Assembly: GCA_944388965.1 (NCBI GenBank)
Contig: CALXKL010000017.1
Coordinates: 1-64,000 of the forward strand
Source: an uncultured Spirochaetales bacterium
GTDB lineage: Bacteria > Spirochaetota > Spirochaetia > Sphaerochaetales > Sphaerochaetaceae
DNA: 64,000 nt
Reading direction: 5' to 3'
The position numbers and the translations under genes are program-made. Each line of letters begins with the position of its first letter. Within the stretch, counting starts at the first letter, position 1. Positions 37,489-46,270 of the stretch are shown here, in pieces. The notes beneath the pieces are model-generated. The model was not told the origin of the DNA. It was given only the letters and a program-made list of their open reading frames with translations, and made no database searches.

Positions 37489-37515
37489 GTCCCACAGTAA
37501 AGGTTTGATTTCAAT

Positions 37516-38571
37516 ATGAAGAAGAAGGATATCCTCAACCTGATCAGATACCATGCGGACCGGAACGAAGAGGCGTTCAACAAGACGGCGTATTCAATTG
37601 CCGAGGACTTCAGTGCAAGTGGTGACAAGGATCTTGCCGAATATATCGTAGCACAGCTGTCTCCACGGACTGCATGGACGGCACAGGAGCAGGAGGCTCC
37701 GTATCACGCATTCTTCCGTCCTCTTGCTTCAAGCAACGGTATCCTTCCCCTTCCAGAACCTGTCATGCAGGATGTGAGGGGCATCATGAATGCGATAACG
37801 AACAACACGGGAGTCAACAGATTCCTTTTCTCGGGAAGACCAGGAAGCGGCAAGACCGAGTGTGTGAAGCATATTGCACGCATCCTCGACCGGAGACTCC
37901 TCATGGCGGACTTCGAGTCGGTCATCGACAGCCGTCTTGGGCAGACGGCGAAGAACATCAGTCAGCTTTTCGAAACCATGACAAGATACCCACAGCCGGA
38001 CAAGGTCATCTTCCTATTCGATGAGATCGACTCCATCGCAATGGACAGGATCGACACAAGGGATGTGCGCGAGATGGGCAGGGCGACAAGCGCCTTCCTC
38101 AGATACATGGACGATATCGATGACAGGATCATACTGATAGCCACGACGAATCTCGCCTCGTCGTTTGACAAGGCATTCATCAGACGGTTCGACTATGTCA
38201 TCGACTTCGACCGGTATTCCCAGGACGACCTGGAAGAGGTTGCAGAGAAGATACTCGCAGACCAGTTGTCGCAGTTCGACATAAGGGAGCGCAACATCGC
38301 TCTCTTCAGGAAGATCATGAGTCTGTTGTCACCTCTTCCCTATCCCGGAGACCTGAAGAACCTGATCAGGACCTCGATTGCATTCAGCTCAAGAGAGGAG
38401 AATCTGGGATATCTGAAGACCCTGTTCCAGAAGGTATGCCCAGGCTACCAGAAGCTGACGGTACAGGATTACCGTTCCATGGGCTTCACGATAAGGGACA
38501 TAGAAATCCTTAGCGGAATACCCAGGAGCACAGTGGCAAGAATGCTCAAGGAGAAGGCCGGTGAAGACTAA
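37516..38571 (+). CDS. AAA+ ATPase, IetA-like (antitoxin/regulator of the subtilase)
   Basis: A 351-residue AAA+ protein. Walker A FLFSGRPGSGKTECVKHIA, Walker B VIFLFDEIDSIAMD, sensor 1 ILIATTNLASS and arginine finger FIRRFDYVIDFDRY are all intact. The last 30 residues (MGFTIRDIEILSGIPRSTVARML) form a helix-turn-helix, so it may bind DNA or its own promoter. The gene overlaps the subtilase gene by 11 bases. AAA ATPase plus subtilase pairs are known as IetAS, first seen as a plasmid exclusion pair and later as a phage defence system. The ATPase is expected to restrain or direct the protease. Confidence 0.85.
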   Translation: MKKKDILNLIRYHADRNEEAFNKTAYSIAEDFSASGDKDLAEYIVAQLSPRTAWTAQEQEAPYHAFFRPLASSNGILPLPEPVMQDVRGIMNAITNNTGVNRFLFSGRPGSGKTECVKHIARILDRRLLMADFESVIDSRLGQTAKNISQLFETMTRYPQPDKVIFLFDEIDSIAMDRIDTRDVREMGRATSAFLRYMDDIDDRIILIATTNLASSFDKAFIRRFDYVIDFDRYSQDDLEEVAEKILADQLSQFDIRERNIALFRKIMSLLSPLPYPGDLKNLIRTSIAFSSREENLGYLKTLFQKVCPGYQKLTVQDYRSMGFTIRDIEILSGIPRSTVARMLKEKAGED

Positions 38572-40894
38572 CAAGCTGTTGAAGCTGAAGGGGCGTCTCC
38601 AGGAGAATCCAAGGCCAAGAAGTGGCACTGAGGCGAATATAAAAGAAAACGACACTGTCACAAGCGATCGGATACGGGATCTGTCCGCATCACTGCACAA
38701 GGTGTGGGAGTACTGGCAGGCCGACGATACAGGTCTTCCACCCATTGTAAGTGCAAGGTTCAAGCGAATCGTCCCGAAATCGCTCCGTATCAAGGAGATA
38801 CTCAGGAAAAGCCAGACACGGATTCTTGGTGTGAAGTTCATCGGCAACTGTCCGGTCTGTCACCTGTTCACATACATGTGCAGTCTCAGGACGATAGAAG
38901 ATGGAATCGGGAAACTTGACAAGCTCGCAGAAACAATCGATGCAGCTCCATTCTCAGGAAAGATCACAGGACGGCAGGTAAAGGCGATGGCGGCAAATAA
39001 GCCGATCGATTCGGGAGACCCGAAATCGGAAGACAAGAAAGCGAGAATGGAGACGAAATTGAAGAAGCTAGGCGTCTCCAAATCCGAAGCCCAGCGATAT
39101 GTCGATGCTGTGCAGAACGGTGGCTTGGCAAAGACCGTGTTCATCGATCTCGTCACCGAGGTGAATGTACTTTCCGGTTTCTCCGTCGAGGAGGCACCAC
39201 GGGAGATATCCGATTCTCAGATCATCACCCTGTATGATGTCGGAAGGTCATTCGAAGAGCTGAGCTCCCTCTTCGGTCTGTCCTCCGTCCAGATAAGTAC
39301 ATCCGGACCTGTCACATGGCTGGTGACACCAAAACAATATGCCACCATTGCGGCAAGAGCGCCTTCCCTGATTTCCATGGCGATGCCTGATATGCAGACC
39401 ATTGCGGTGCAACCTTACATCGAGACAGGAATGGATTCTGCAATCCGATTCGCAAGTCCGGGCAACGAGCCTGTGATCGGCGTCATCGACTATCCATTCG
39501 ACAAGTCGGTCCCCTTCTCCGACTGGGTGGAAATGCACAACTGTCTCTCACCCGAACTGGAGAGCGAGTCTTCAGACTATGAACACGGTACCGCCGTCAC
39601 GTCGCTAATCGTCGACGGGCCTGCCCTGAATCCTGGGCTTGATGACAACTGCGGGAGATTCAGAGTACGCCATTTCTCGGCTGTCAATGGCAGCCGCTTC
39701 AGCTCGTTCTCCCTCATGAAGACCATAGCATCGATTGTGGCGTCGAACCCGGACATACACGTCTGGAACCTTTCACTTGGAGCCGATCAGGGAATCGACA
39801 GGAACTTCGTGTCTATAGAGGCCGCCATGCTTGACGACCTGCAGAGACGACATGACATCCTCTTCGTGATATCAGGAACGAACAACCGGGCTGGAGACCA
39901 TTCCTACCCGGTCATGGGCCCACCGGCCGACTCCATCAACTCGCTTATCGTGAATTCGGTCAGAATCGACGGCATGCCTGCAAGCTATACGAGAAAGGGT
40001 CCGGTTCTGGATTTCCACACCAAGCCGGACCTATGTGCCTATGGAGGTGATACGGGAGAGGAGCTAAGAGTCTGGGCCGGTTCCGGACCACGTCTTGTAA
40101 AGGGCACCTCCTTCGCCGCCCCATGGATTTCACGAAAGGCATCGTTCCTCATCGACAAGCTCGGGCTGTCCGTGCAGGAGGCGAAGGCTCTTCTGATCGA
40201 CTCCGCCGCCGGGTGGAACACCGATGAAACGCACAAGGACCTTATCGGCTATGGCATCGTACCGCATGACATCAACAAAATCGTCACATGCCCGGAAGAT
40301 GAGATCAGGTTCATTCTGAGCGGACAGGCATTGGCATATGAGACGGTCACGAACAGGATTCCAGTCCCGCTGGACAAAGCAGGCAAGTTTCCTTATACAG
40401 CCAAGGTCACATTGTGTTATCCTTCCGCCTGCAATCGTAACAATGGTGTCGACTACACCGAAGATGAGCTGGACCTGCATTTCGGACGCCTTGATGAAGA
40501 AGGGAACAAGATAGAAAAGACCATCAACGACAACAGGCAGAACGAGGCGGGTGCCTTCACCGGAGAAGAATCGGCCAGGCAGGAATTCCGCAAATGGGAC
40601 AACGTCAAGCACGTCACGGAAACTCTTGACAAGAGGCTCGTCGCCAAAAGCAACAAGGCACCGAACCCATACTGGGGACTGAAGCTGGTGAAGACGACGA
40701 GATTGGACTCCCCATCACGCGATAGAATCCCCTTCTCCGTCGTCGTGACACTCAGGGAGATCAAGGGCGAAAACCGCATCAACGACTTCAAGAGGATGTG
40801 CGATGCCGCGCTATGGAATATCGAGACGGTCGATGTCGAACAGCGGCTGGACTTCTATGAAAGAATCGAGGAGAACGTCACCTTCACGGAATGA
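38561..40894 (+). CDS. S8 subtilisin-like protease, IetS-like effector
   Basis: A 777-residue serine protease. The catalytic triad is complete: Asp in PVIGVIDYPFD (about residue 310), His in DYEHGTAVTSL (about 345), Ser in VKGTSFAAPWIS (about 515). The first 280 residues and the last 190 are outside the protease fold and not recognised; no signal peptide, so it acts in the cytoplasm. GTG start, with AAGGAG eight bases ahead inside the end of the ATPase gene, giving coupled translation. Fits the IetS partner of the upstream IetA-like ATPase. Confidence 0.87.
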   Translation: MKTNKLLKLKGRLQENPRPRSGTEANIKENDTVTSDRIRDLSASLHKVWEYWQADDTGLPPIVSARFKRIVPKSLRIKEILRKSQTRILGVKFIGNCPVCHLFTYMCSLRTIEDGIGKLDKLAETIDAAPFSGKITGRQVKAMAANKPIDSGDPKSEDKKARMETKLKKLGVSKSEAQRYVDAVQNGGLAKTVFIDLVTEVNVLSGFSVEEAPREISDSQIITLYDVGRSFEELSSLFGLSSVQISTSGPVTWLVTPKQYATIAARAPSLISMAMPDMQTIAVQPYIETGMDSAIRFASPGNEPVIGVIDYPFDKSVPFSDWVEMHNCLSPELESESSDYEHGTAVTSLIVDGPALNPGLDDNCGRFRVRHFSAVNGSRFSSFSLMKTIASIVASNPDIHVWNLSLGADQGIDRNFVSIEAAMLDDLQRRHDILFVISGTNNRAGDHSYPVMGPPADSINSLIVNSVRIDGMPASYTRKGPVLDFHTKPDLCAYGGDTGEELRVWAGSGPRLVKGTSFAAPWISRKASFLIDKLGLSVQEAKALLIDSAAGWNTDETHKDLIGYGIVPHDINKIVTCPEDEIRFILSGQALAYETVTNRIPVPLDKAGKFPYTAKVTLCYPSACNRNNGVDYTEDELDLHFGRLDEEGNKIEKTINDNRQNEAGAFTGEESARQEFRKWDNVKHVTETLDKRLVAKSNKAPNPYWGLKLVKTTRLDSPSRDRIPFSVVVTLREIKGENRINDFKRMCDAALWNIETVDVEQRLDFYERIEENVTFTE

Positions 40895-40920
40895 CTTGAG
40901 ACATCCTGACAAACGACATG

Positions 40921-40941
40921 GACTATTCCATAGTCTTATTT
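40921..40941 (+). terminator. Weak terminator-like hairpin after the subtilase gene
   Basis: GACTAT-TCC-ATAGTC, a perfect six-base stem followed by TTATTT, starts 27 bases after the stop codon. Confidence 0.4.
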
Positions 40942-41468
40942 CAGATTCTGGATTCGCCTCTTCGCTCCTTCATTGAGCAGATCGTACAGCGACATCTCCC
41001 CAACCACCCTGTCTGGGAACATACCGCTTGATCGTCTTCAGCAGCAGGTCGATATCGCTGAAGCAGCTACGGAAGAACCCGTAGGTCTTGACTTCAGGAA
41101 GGCCAAGGACATCCTTGCAGTAGATCGAAGGCTTCATGAGCCTTTTCTGGAAGTCTTCATAGCAATCCTCGGATATGATCACGAGCATCTCGATCTCCGG
41201 CCTGGTGAGGCATTTCACCTCGCTTCTGATTTTACACCGATAGGTCGATCGAGTTCTCCTTAATCGAATAGCCAAGGAACATCGATGCAAATACCTTCCC
41301 GTATACCCGACAAATTAAATCGGCACTGGGAAGATCGGCCTTTGAGAAGCAAAGACATTCGATCGAGCATACATAGCCTTCTTCCGCTCTTTTTCGAGGA
41401 AAGGCAATCAAATCACCGGCCAATTCAATCAAAAAGATATATTTGCTACGGAATATCCGTAATAACAC
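40936..41468 (-). pseudogene. Decayed gene with at least two frameshifts, family unnamed
   Basis: Three frames on the minus strand read on into one another: SKYIFLIELAGDLIAFPRKR and SADLICRVYGKVFASMF (41468-41240), then CLTRPEIEMLVIISEDCYED and MKPSIYCKDVLGLPEVKTYG (about 41240-41005), then GEMSLYDLLNEGAKRR ending at a TAA at 40936. Together they look like one protein of about 170 residues that lost its frame twice. I do not know the family; the pattern EIEML, MKPSxYCK, YDLL seems conserved. It lies within the defence island, between the protease and DUF6429. Confidence 0.6.
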
Positions 41469-42019
41469 TACAGGACGCTCTCAAAATCCTCAAACCAAGA
41501 TTCCCAAGGCACTCAGAACACGAAGGCCTTACCTATCCGCTTCCTTGTGCTCATCTTCGTCTGTCTCTTTTCAGGTAGAGACCGCTTCCACATCGCCATC
41601 AACCAGATGGACATTTTTCCGCAGATCATGTCGAAGCCGTGGAAGTGGATCCATGATGTTTATACAAACTACCGTTTCATTATAAGAATTCAAAGGACGT
41701 TTATAGAAAAACACCAAATCGTATAAACGTCTTCAGGCACAAGGGCAGATTCCGACCACATAGACAAATGGAGCAGTCAAAAGGAATGAAGACTCTTCCC
41801 ACAAAGGGAGAGATATTCCTGCACATCGGGAAGAGGAAATCAGAACGCATTTCTTCTGGCCAAATACGGACATTGACCGCATCCTTTCGAACCCTTCTCA
41901 TCTCTTCACCCACATTCGGCAATGACGTCTGTTCACGTACAAAACGGAAATCTTCTCTCCTCTTCAGCTAAAAACGCCTTCACCAATAAGCACATATGGT
42001 CATGGCCGCATATGCCGAT
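41469..42019. other. Intergenic gap, no gene seen
   Basis: About 550 bases with many short frames on both strands and no clear start, motif or structure. Probably decayed sequence. Confidence 0.45.
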
Positions 42020-42277
42020 TCATACCTGCCAGTCCTCGATTCCATACTTGGCAAGCAGCGACCTGGCGTAATCGACGCCCTTGTCCAGGATGTAGGCCCT
42101 CTTCGTGCCGTATCTTCCCTGGTCTATGCAGCCATCCGCATCAAGGTCGTTGAGCACCTGGAAATCGTAACCTTTCCAGACATACGGCATAGAGGCGTCC
42201 TTTTCGACAATGCGGGACAGATACATGAGCATCATCGCCAGTTCCTTCATGGCGACATCAGGTCTGGTCTTCTCCAT
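42020..42277 (-). CDS. DUF6429-like small protein
   Basis: About 85 residues, MKELAMMLMYLSRIVEK, then WKGYDFQVLNDLDADGCIDQ and KRAYILDKGVDYARSLLAKYG, which follow the DUF6429 pattern (WKGxDWDxLxxLxxxGxI, then LTxxG). Role unknown; often found near mobile elements. GGAG precedes the ATG at 42277; an ATG at 42307 with GGAGG is also possible and would add ten residues. No partner gene is coupled to it. Confidence 0.6.
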   Translation of the reverse strand: MEKTRPDVAMKELAMMLMYLSRIVEKDASMPYVWKGYDFQVLNDLDADGCIDQGRYGTKRAYILDKGVDYARSLLAKYGIEDWQV

Positions 42278-42661
42278 GTCATCACTCCATGAAGAAGATG
42301 ATAGCATATGGTCATCTCCCTCCGATTTGGCTGTTGCAATTGCACTTTCAAGATCTGCACCATCGATATAGTCATAGAACGTCTTTACGGGAAATCGATG
42401 ACGATTAGAATGCAGGACAATCCGATTGAAAGACATCGTCGGGGACGACTTACATGCAAGCATGAACATGATGGGTCCGTGTATTCCGAGGCATCACAGA
42501 AGCTGAAGGCTTGTCGTGATGGAATTGACAGAGGACACCTCCCGATTCATCTGCAATAGAAAAGTGCAACAAGTTGCAAAAATCTTCTCCAAATCTGATC
42601 TGAATGATGTACTTGATGAGAATCCAACAAAAAGACCATTCACGTTTTCCATAGAATCTGG

Positions 42662-43327
42662 TCAGGAAAAAGATACAGGCATCCCATGCTTCATTTCCCG
42701 TTCACTGACCGGGCAAGTGGCTAGGATCGACTTGACCAGTCTACCAGCTCCGGTACCCGGATTCAAAGGGAGGCCATCCTGACCGTATACTGTCTTCTGT
42801 GCTTCTTCGACAGCCTTGTAGATATAAGGGACATAATCCTCTTCAATCAAATCCGACTTCGAATAGCGTCCCAAACGTTTACGCAACCTCTCCTCCATTG
42901 TCCTGGAATCCTCGACCGGAGCTGAAGGCATATCAGCGAAATGGAGATACAGAAACAGCTCGAAACAGGGATTGCTTACTGCAAGCTGCACAGGGATACG
43001 CGAGATTCTTGCATTTAGGAGCTTGCTGAGCTGTGTCTCCACCGGCCAGCGGTCCGTATCCACTACAACCCACAGCTGATCCCGACTCGTCAGCTTGTAT
43101 CTACCAGCCTCCTGTTTCAAGTTCTCAAGGACATGAGCAGGTGCAGACCTGCCGTCTTTCGATGGGATGATACACAGTTTGACTCTGGAATTAAGAAAGA
43201 ATGAGAACCCGAAATAGTCTGCCTCGGTCTTCTCTCCTTCACATGCGATGATAATCAATGATGCATCACGATATGTCCTCCTTACTCCGGAAATGGAGAT
43301 GGAAGGCTTGTTCCTCAATCTCGGCAT
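42662..43327 (-). CDS. Second RloB-like protein
   Basis: A 221-residue RloB-family protein. LIIIACEGEKTEADYFGF carries the E-x-x-TE pattern, LWVVVDTDRW the DxD and VSNPCFELFLYLHF the signature. It differs clearly from the RloB at 31520-32149, so this is a separate system and not a recent copy. GGAGGTGAT just before the ATG at 43327 fixes the start, and the ATPase stop lies within that site (TGATATG), so the two are coupled. Confidence 0.87.
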   Translation of the reverse strand: MPRLRNKPSISISGVRRTYRDASLIIIACEGEKTEADYFGFSFFLNSRVKLCIIPSKDGRSAPAHVLENLKQEAGRYKLTSRDQLWVVVDTDRWPVETQLSKLLNARISRIPVQLAVSNPCFELFLYLHFADMPSAPVEDSRTMEERLRKRLGRYSKSDLIEEDYVPYIYKAVEEAQKTVYGQDGLPLNPGTGAGRLVKSILATCPVSEREMKHGMPVSFS

Positions 43328-43328
43328 A

Positions 43329-44687
43329 TCACCTCCAATCAAGGTTATGATGCATGATGGGAATGGCACCGAATCTTCCGTCAAGATATCCATTCTTGAT
43401 GTTCAGCCCTGCAACACTCTTGAACTCTGCAAAATTCGTGATATGAGAAGCTCCGCAATGCCTATCCTTTTCCATGAACATGATTTCATCGCGACGAAGC
43501 ATGGACAGGTCAAGCAGATTGATGTCATGCGTTATGAATATGAGCTGGAATGCCAGTCCCCTAGCAAGGCTACTGGCCTTCAGTGCATCGACCAGATGCT
43601 TAGAGATGAGAGTATGAAGACTGCGCTCGATCTCATCTATGACCACCGTGGAGTTGCGCATCATGTCATCATCGAGTAGCAGGACCACTAGGTCCAGCAT
43701 ACGTCTGAAACCGCTTGAGGCCTCGTCTACCGACAGATAGGCATAGGACCCGTCAGGTCTCTTGTGCTTAAGCAACAGCGATTTCTCCACGAGCTTCCCA
43801 TCCTCGTCCCTTTGTATGAGCGAATACCTTTTGTGAGAGAACTTCCATACCATATTACGTTCGTTTTCAAGTTCACCTGCAAGCTTTTCCCGTTCATCGG
43901 AATTCATCCCGGACTGCGCCAGGAGATAGTCGATATCGACTTCACGGGAAGAGATATGGAAACCATTGAAATCGAAATCCATACTCTGTAGAATCTCCGT
44001 CGCCTTGGCGCCAAGATCATCATCGAGGATGAAGACATCCGGGACTGCTGAATAAACAGAATCGGGTTTTATGACCATCAATCTCTTCTCGAACCATGCA
44101 TAGACATCCTGGGCAATCGAATTGCCTTTCCTCCTGGCAAGCTCACTCAGCAACAAGTCGGTCTTCTTCAGACCTGATGTGGTGAAGTCCAGATAGCTTC
44201 TCCTTCCCCTTGTCAAAGCATCTCTGAATTTCTTGCCATAGGCATAATCGAATTCATCGGAGACACTTTCCCGCGACCTCTCGAAGAGCATGGTCTCACG
44301 CCTTGTATAGTATGCGGAAAGCCATTCCTCGAGGACCTCTTCACCGATGACGGAGAAGCCATAGTGATACATCACCTTCTTGTCGTCGATGAACAATACG
44401 GCAAAAGAAGATGGCTCGGAATCCCGACTCTGACATGCGAGCTTGAATGGAACAGGAAATGGGCAGTCATGCGAAACGACCTTGCGACGCACGAAGTCCA
44501 ACGCATTTACCAGATTGGACTTTCCACTCCCGTTGGCACCATATATTCCGACGACAGGAAGGACATTCACGTCTTTGATGCCTGTCATGAGCGTTCCATC
44601 GAGCTTCAGCCTCTTGGTTGCAGTCAGATCGAGCAAGGTCTCTTCATCGAATGACTTGAAGTTCTTCACCATGAAATTGACAAGCAT
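43329..44687 (-). CDS. Second RloA-like AAA15 ATPase
   Basis: A 452-residue ATPase. MVKNFKSFDEETLLDL starts the fold, GIYGANGSGKSNLVNAL is Walker A, and STVVIDEIERSLHTLISKHL is Walker B with the catalytic Glu. LSVDEASSGFRRMLDLVVLL stands in place of the ABC signature. The end NGYLDGRFGAIPIMHH matches the RloA-type tail. GGGGAGG precedes the ATG at 44687. Forms an operon with the RloB-like gene after it. Confidence 0.88.
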   Translation of the reverse strand: MLVNFMVKNFKSFDEETLLDLTATKRLKLDGTLMTGIKDVNVLPVVGIYGANGSGKSNLVNALDFVRRKVVSHDCPFPVPFKLACQSRDSEPSSFAVLFIDDKKVMYHYGFSVIGEEVLEEWLSAYYTRRETMLFERSRESVSDEFDYAYGKKFRDALTRGRRSYLDFTTSGLKKTDLLLSELARRKGNSIAQDVYAWFEKRLMVIKPDSVYSAVPDVFILDDDLGAKATEILQSMDFDFNGFHISSREVDIDYLLAQSGMNSDEREKLAGELENERNMVWKFSHKRYSLIQRDEDGKLVEKSLLLKHKRPDGSYAYLSVDEASSGFRRMLDLVVLLLDDDMMRNSTVVIDEIERSLHTLISKHLVDALKASSLARGLAFQLIFITHDINLLDLSMLRRDEIMFMEKDRHCGASHITNFAEFKSVAGLNIKNGYLDGRFGAIPIMHHNLDWR

Positions 44688-44910
44688 GGCACGCCTCCCC
44701 TCGCATGGGAATAATATCATCCACCAGTCGGAAAATCAATGGAAAGGTTCATGAATCTGTTTCAAACCCGGACTTTAGAAGCAAAAAGCTCACAAACATT
44801 GATTAAAAAAACATTTTCTGATCTTTCAAGTATATTCCGCAATCCCCATGTCAATCGCAAGCGATACATCCGGGAAAACAGGACATTCGTCATGCCTGCA
44901 GGTTCCACCT

Positions 44911-44938
44911 TTGCGTCGATCGTGCCATGTAGTAGAAT
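44911..44938 (+). promoter_or_regulatory. Possible promoter of the rpiR-like gene
   Basis: TTGCGT (44911-44916), 16-base spacer, TAGAAT (44933-44938), about 30 bases before the ATG at 44967. The -35 is poor, the -10 good. Confidence 0.4.
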
Positions 44939-44966
44939 CGAATAAGAAAGACCACCAGGGGGCCTG

Positions 44967-45815
44967 ATGAGCAGCAACACGATCGAAATCAGCATCAGGG
45001 ATGCAAAGCAGTCCATGACCCGGAAGGAACGGATGATCGCCGAGTACATGGAGTCCTGTCTGGATTCCATAGCCAGCCTTTCGCTGAAGGAGCTGGCGGC
45101 CCTCACCAAGACGAGCGAGGCCTCGATCGTCAGGTTCTGCAAGACGCTCGGCTTCAGAGGCTACAGGGACTTCGCGCTCAAGCTCTCCGAGGAGATGGGG
45201 TCAAGGAAGAGCAGCCTTTCTGCAAACGAATACACCGACATCCGCCCTGGTGATGACACAAAGACCATAGTGAAGAGCGTATGCATGACGAACATACGCT
45301 CAATATCAGATACGCAGGCGGTGCTCAACATGCAGTCGGTCGACAGGCTCGTGGAGATGCTGCGTACATCCGACAGGATCTTCTTCTTCGGCATGGGTGC
45401 CTCCGGTCTTGTCTGCATGGACGCCTGCCAGAAGTTCATGAGAATCAACAAGAAGGCATGGTACCTGACCGACTCCCATACCATGAGACAGACGGCATCG
45501 CTGCTGACCCCTGACGATATGGCCATATTCATATCCTACTCGGGCACCACGGCGGAAATCGTCAGCGCCCTCGATATCGCGCTCAAGACGGGGACGAAGA
45601 CTGCGGCCATCACGAAGTACTCGAAAGGCAACATCGCGGCGAAGACGGATGTGGCGCTCTACATCTCATCGCCTGAGGTCACCATCAGAAGCGGTGCCAT
45701 GGGATCGCGGATTGCCATGCTGAATGTCATCGACATCATCTTCTCCGTCATGGCCTCGGCGGAATACGACCGGATCAGACAGTATCTGGACAATACGCAT
45801 GAAGCTCTGCAGTAG
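44967..45815 (+). CDS. MurR/RpiR-family regulator of amino-sugar catabolism
   Basis: A 282-residue transcription factor: HTH at about 1-77 (LSLKELAALTKTSEASIVRFCKTLGFRGYRDF pattern split over two helices) and a SIS domain from about 125 (RIFFFGMGASGLVCMDACQK, IFISYSGTTAEIVSAL) that binds a phospho-sugar. It faces, with convergent direction, the MurQ-containing operon. By analogy with MurR of Escherichia coli it probably senses MurNAc-6-phosphate and represses that operon. AGGGGG precedes the ATG. Confidence 0.88.
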   Translation: MSSNTIEISIRDAKQSMTRKERMIAEYMESCLDSIASLSLKELAALTKTSEASIVRFCKTLGFRGYRDFALKLSEEMGSRKSSLSANEYTDIRPGDDTKTIVKSVCMTNIRSISDTQAVLNMQSVDRLVEMLRTSDRIFFFGMGASGLVCMDACQKFMRINKKAWYLTDSHTMRQTASLLTPDDMAIFISYSGTTAEIVSALDIALKTGTKTAAITKYSKGNIAAKTDVALYISSPEVTIRSGAMGSRIAMLNVIDIIFSVMASAEYDRIRQYLDNTHEALQ

Positions 45816-46268
45816 TGCCCGCTTTTTTGGCTTGATCTGCCTCTTTCATCGGACATCATTCCACCCGGCAGTCTTGCTCAAGCCCATGGAAAGGTGGGAG
45901 AAAAGACATGACCAGACCATGATTTTCGGACACCATCGGCACAGACATGGCATAACAGGGAACTGCAACCAGGTCGGTCTCAATCAGTTTTCATGAAAAA
46001 CGACTTTTGGAAAACCGATTTTCATGAAATATGACTTTACATCGCATGGCCGTCCTCAACCCACCCCGCTGGCAAGTGAGGGCTTCACGATAAACGGCTT
46101 CATGCGATTCCATCCGGACCTGGATTCCTGACGTTTATAAGGATTTGGGAAAAGGATAAACCCTCCACTCCACGAAGGAAGGAGGCGATGACAGGGAAAA
46201 CCTGACGGCCATCGGCATGAGCGGCCGCAAAGGGGTTGCTGGCGACCAGGGACAGCTGCCGATGACCA
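45816..46268. other. Gap between convergent genes, with repeats
   Basis: About 450 bases between the 3' ends of the rpiR-like gene and namZ. It holds a TTTTCATGAAA repeat cluster and the 3' stem of the NamZ operon, entered separately. No gene is supported. Confidence 0.6.
45988..46029. repeat. Tandem palindromes TTTTCATGAAAA
   Basis: A perfect 12-bp palindrome TTTTCATGAAAA (45988-45999), a related TTTTGGAAAA (46005-46014) and a second TTTTCATGAAA (46019-46029). The CATG centres are 31 bp apart, about three helical turns, and the units recur every 15-16 bases with CGA/TGA-C between them. Confidence 0.8.
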
Positions 46269-46270
46269 TC
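46204..46270 (-). terminator. Large stem-loop at the namZ stop codon
   Basis: The arms 46270-46257 and 46217-46204 pair over 14 bases in minus-strand RNA; the two non-Watson-Crick positions are G-U pairs there but would be A-C mismatches in plus-strand RNA. The loop contains a further CTGG-TCG-CCAG stem. A short T run (AGGTTTTCCC) follows. Likely a terminator or mRNA-end protector. Confidence 0.6.

Noticed and set aside
41768-41971. Small plus-strand frame in the defence-island gap
   Set aside because: No ribosome-binding site or motif and an equally long frame on the opposite strand; probably chance.
45988-46029. Repeat cluster as a CRISPR remnant
   Set aside because: Units are only 10-12 bases, spaced by about 5 bases, with no spacer-like sequence and no cas genes nearby.
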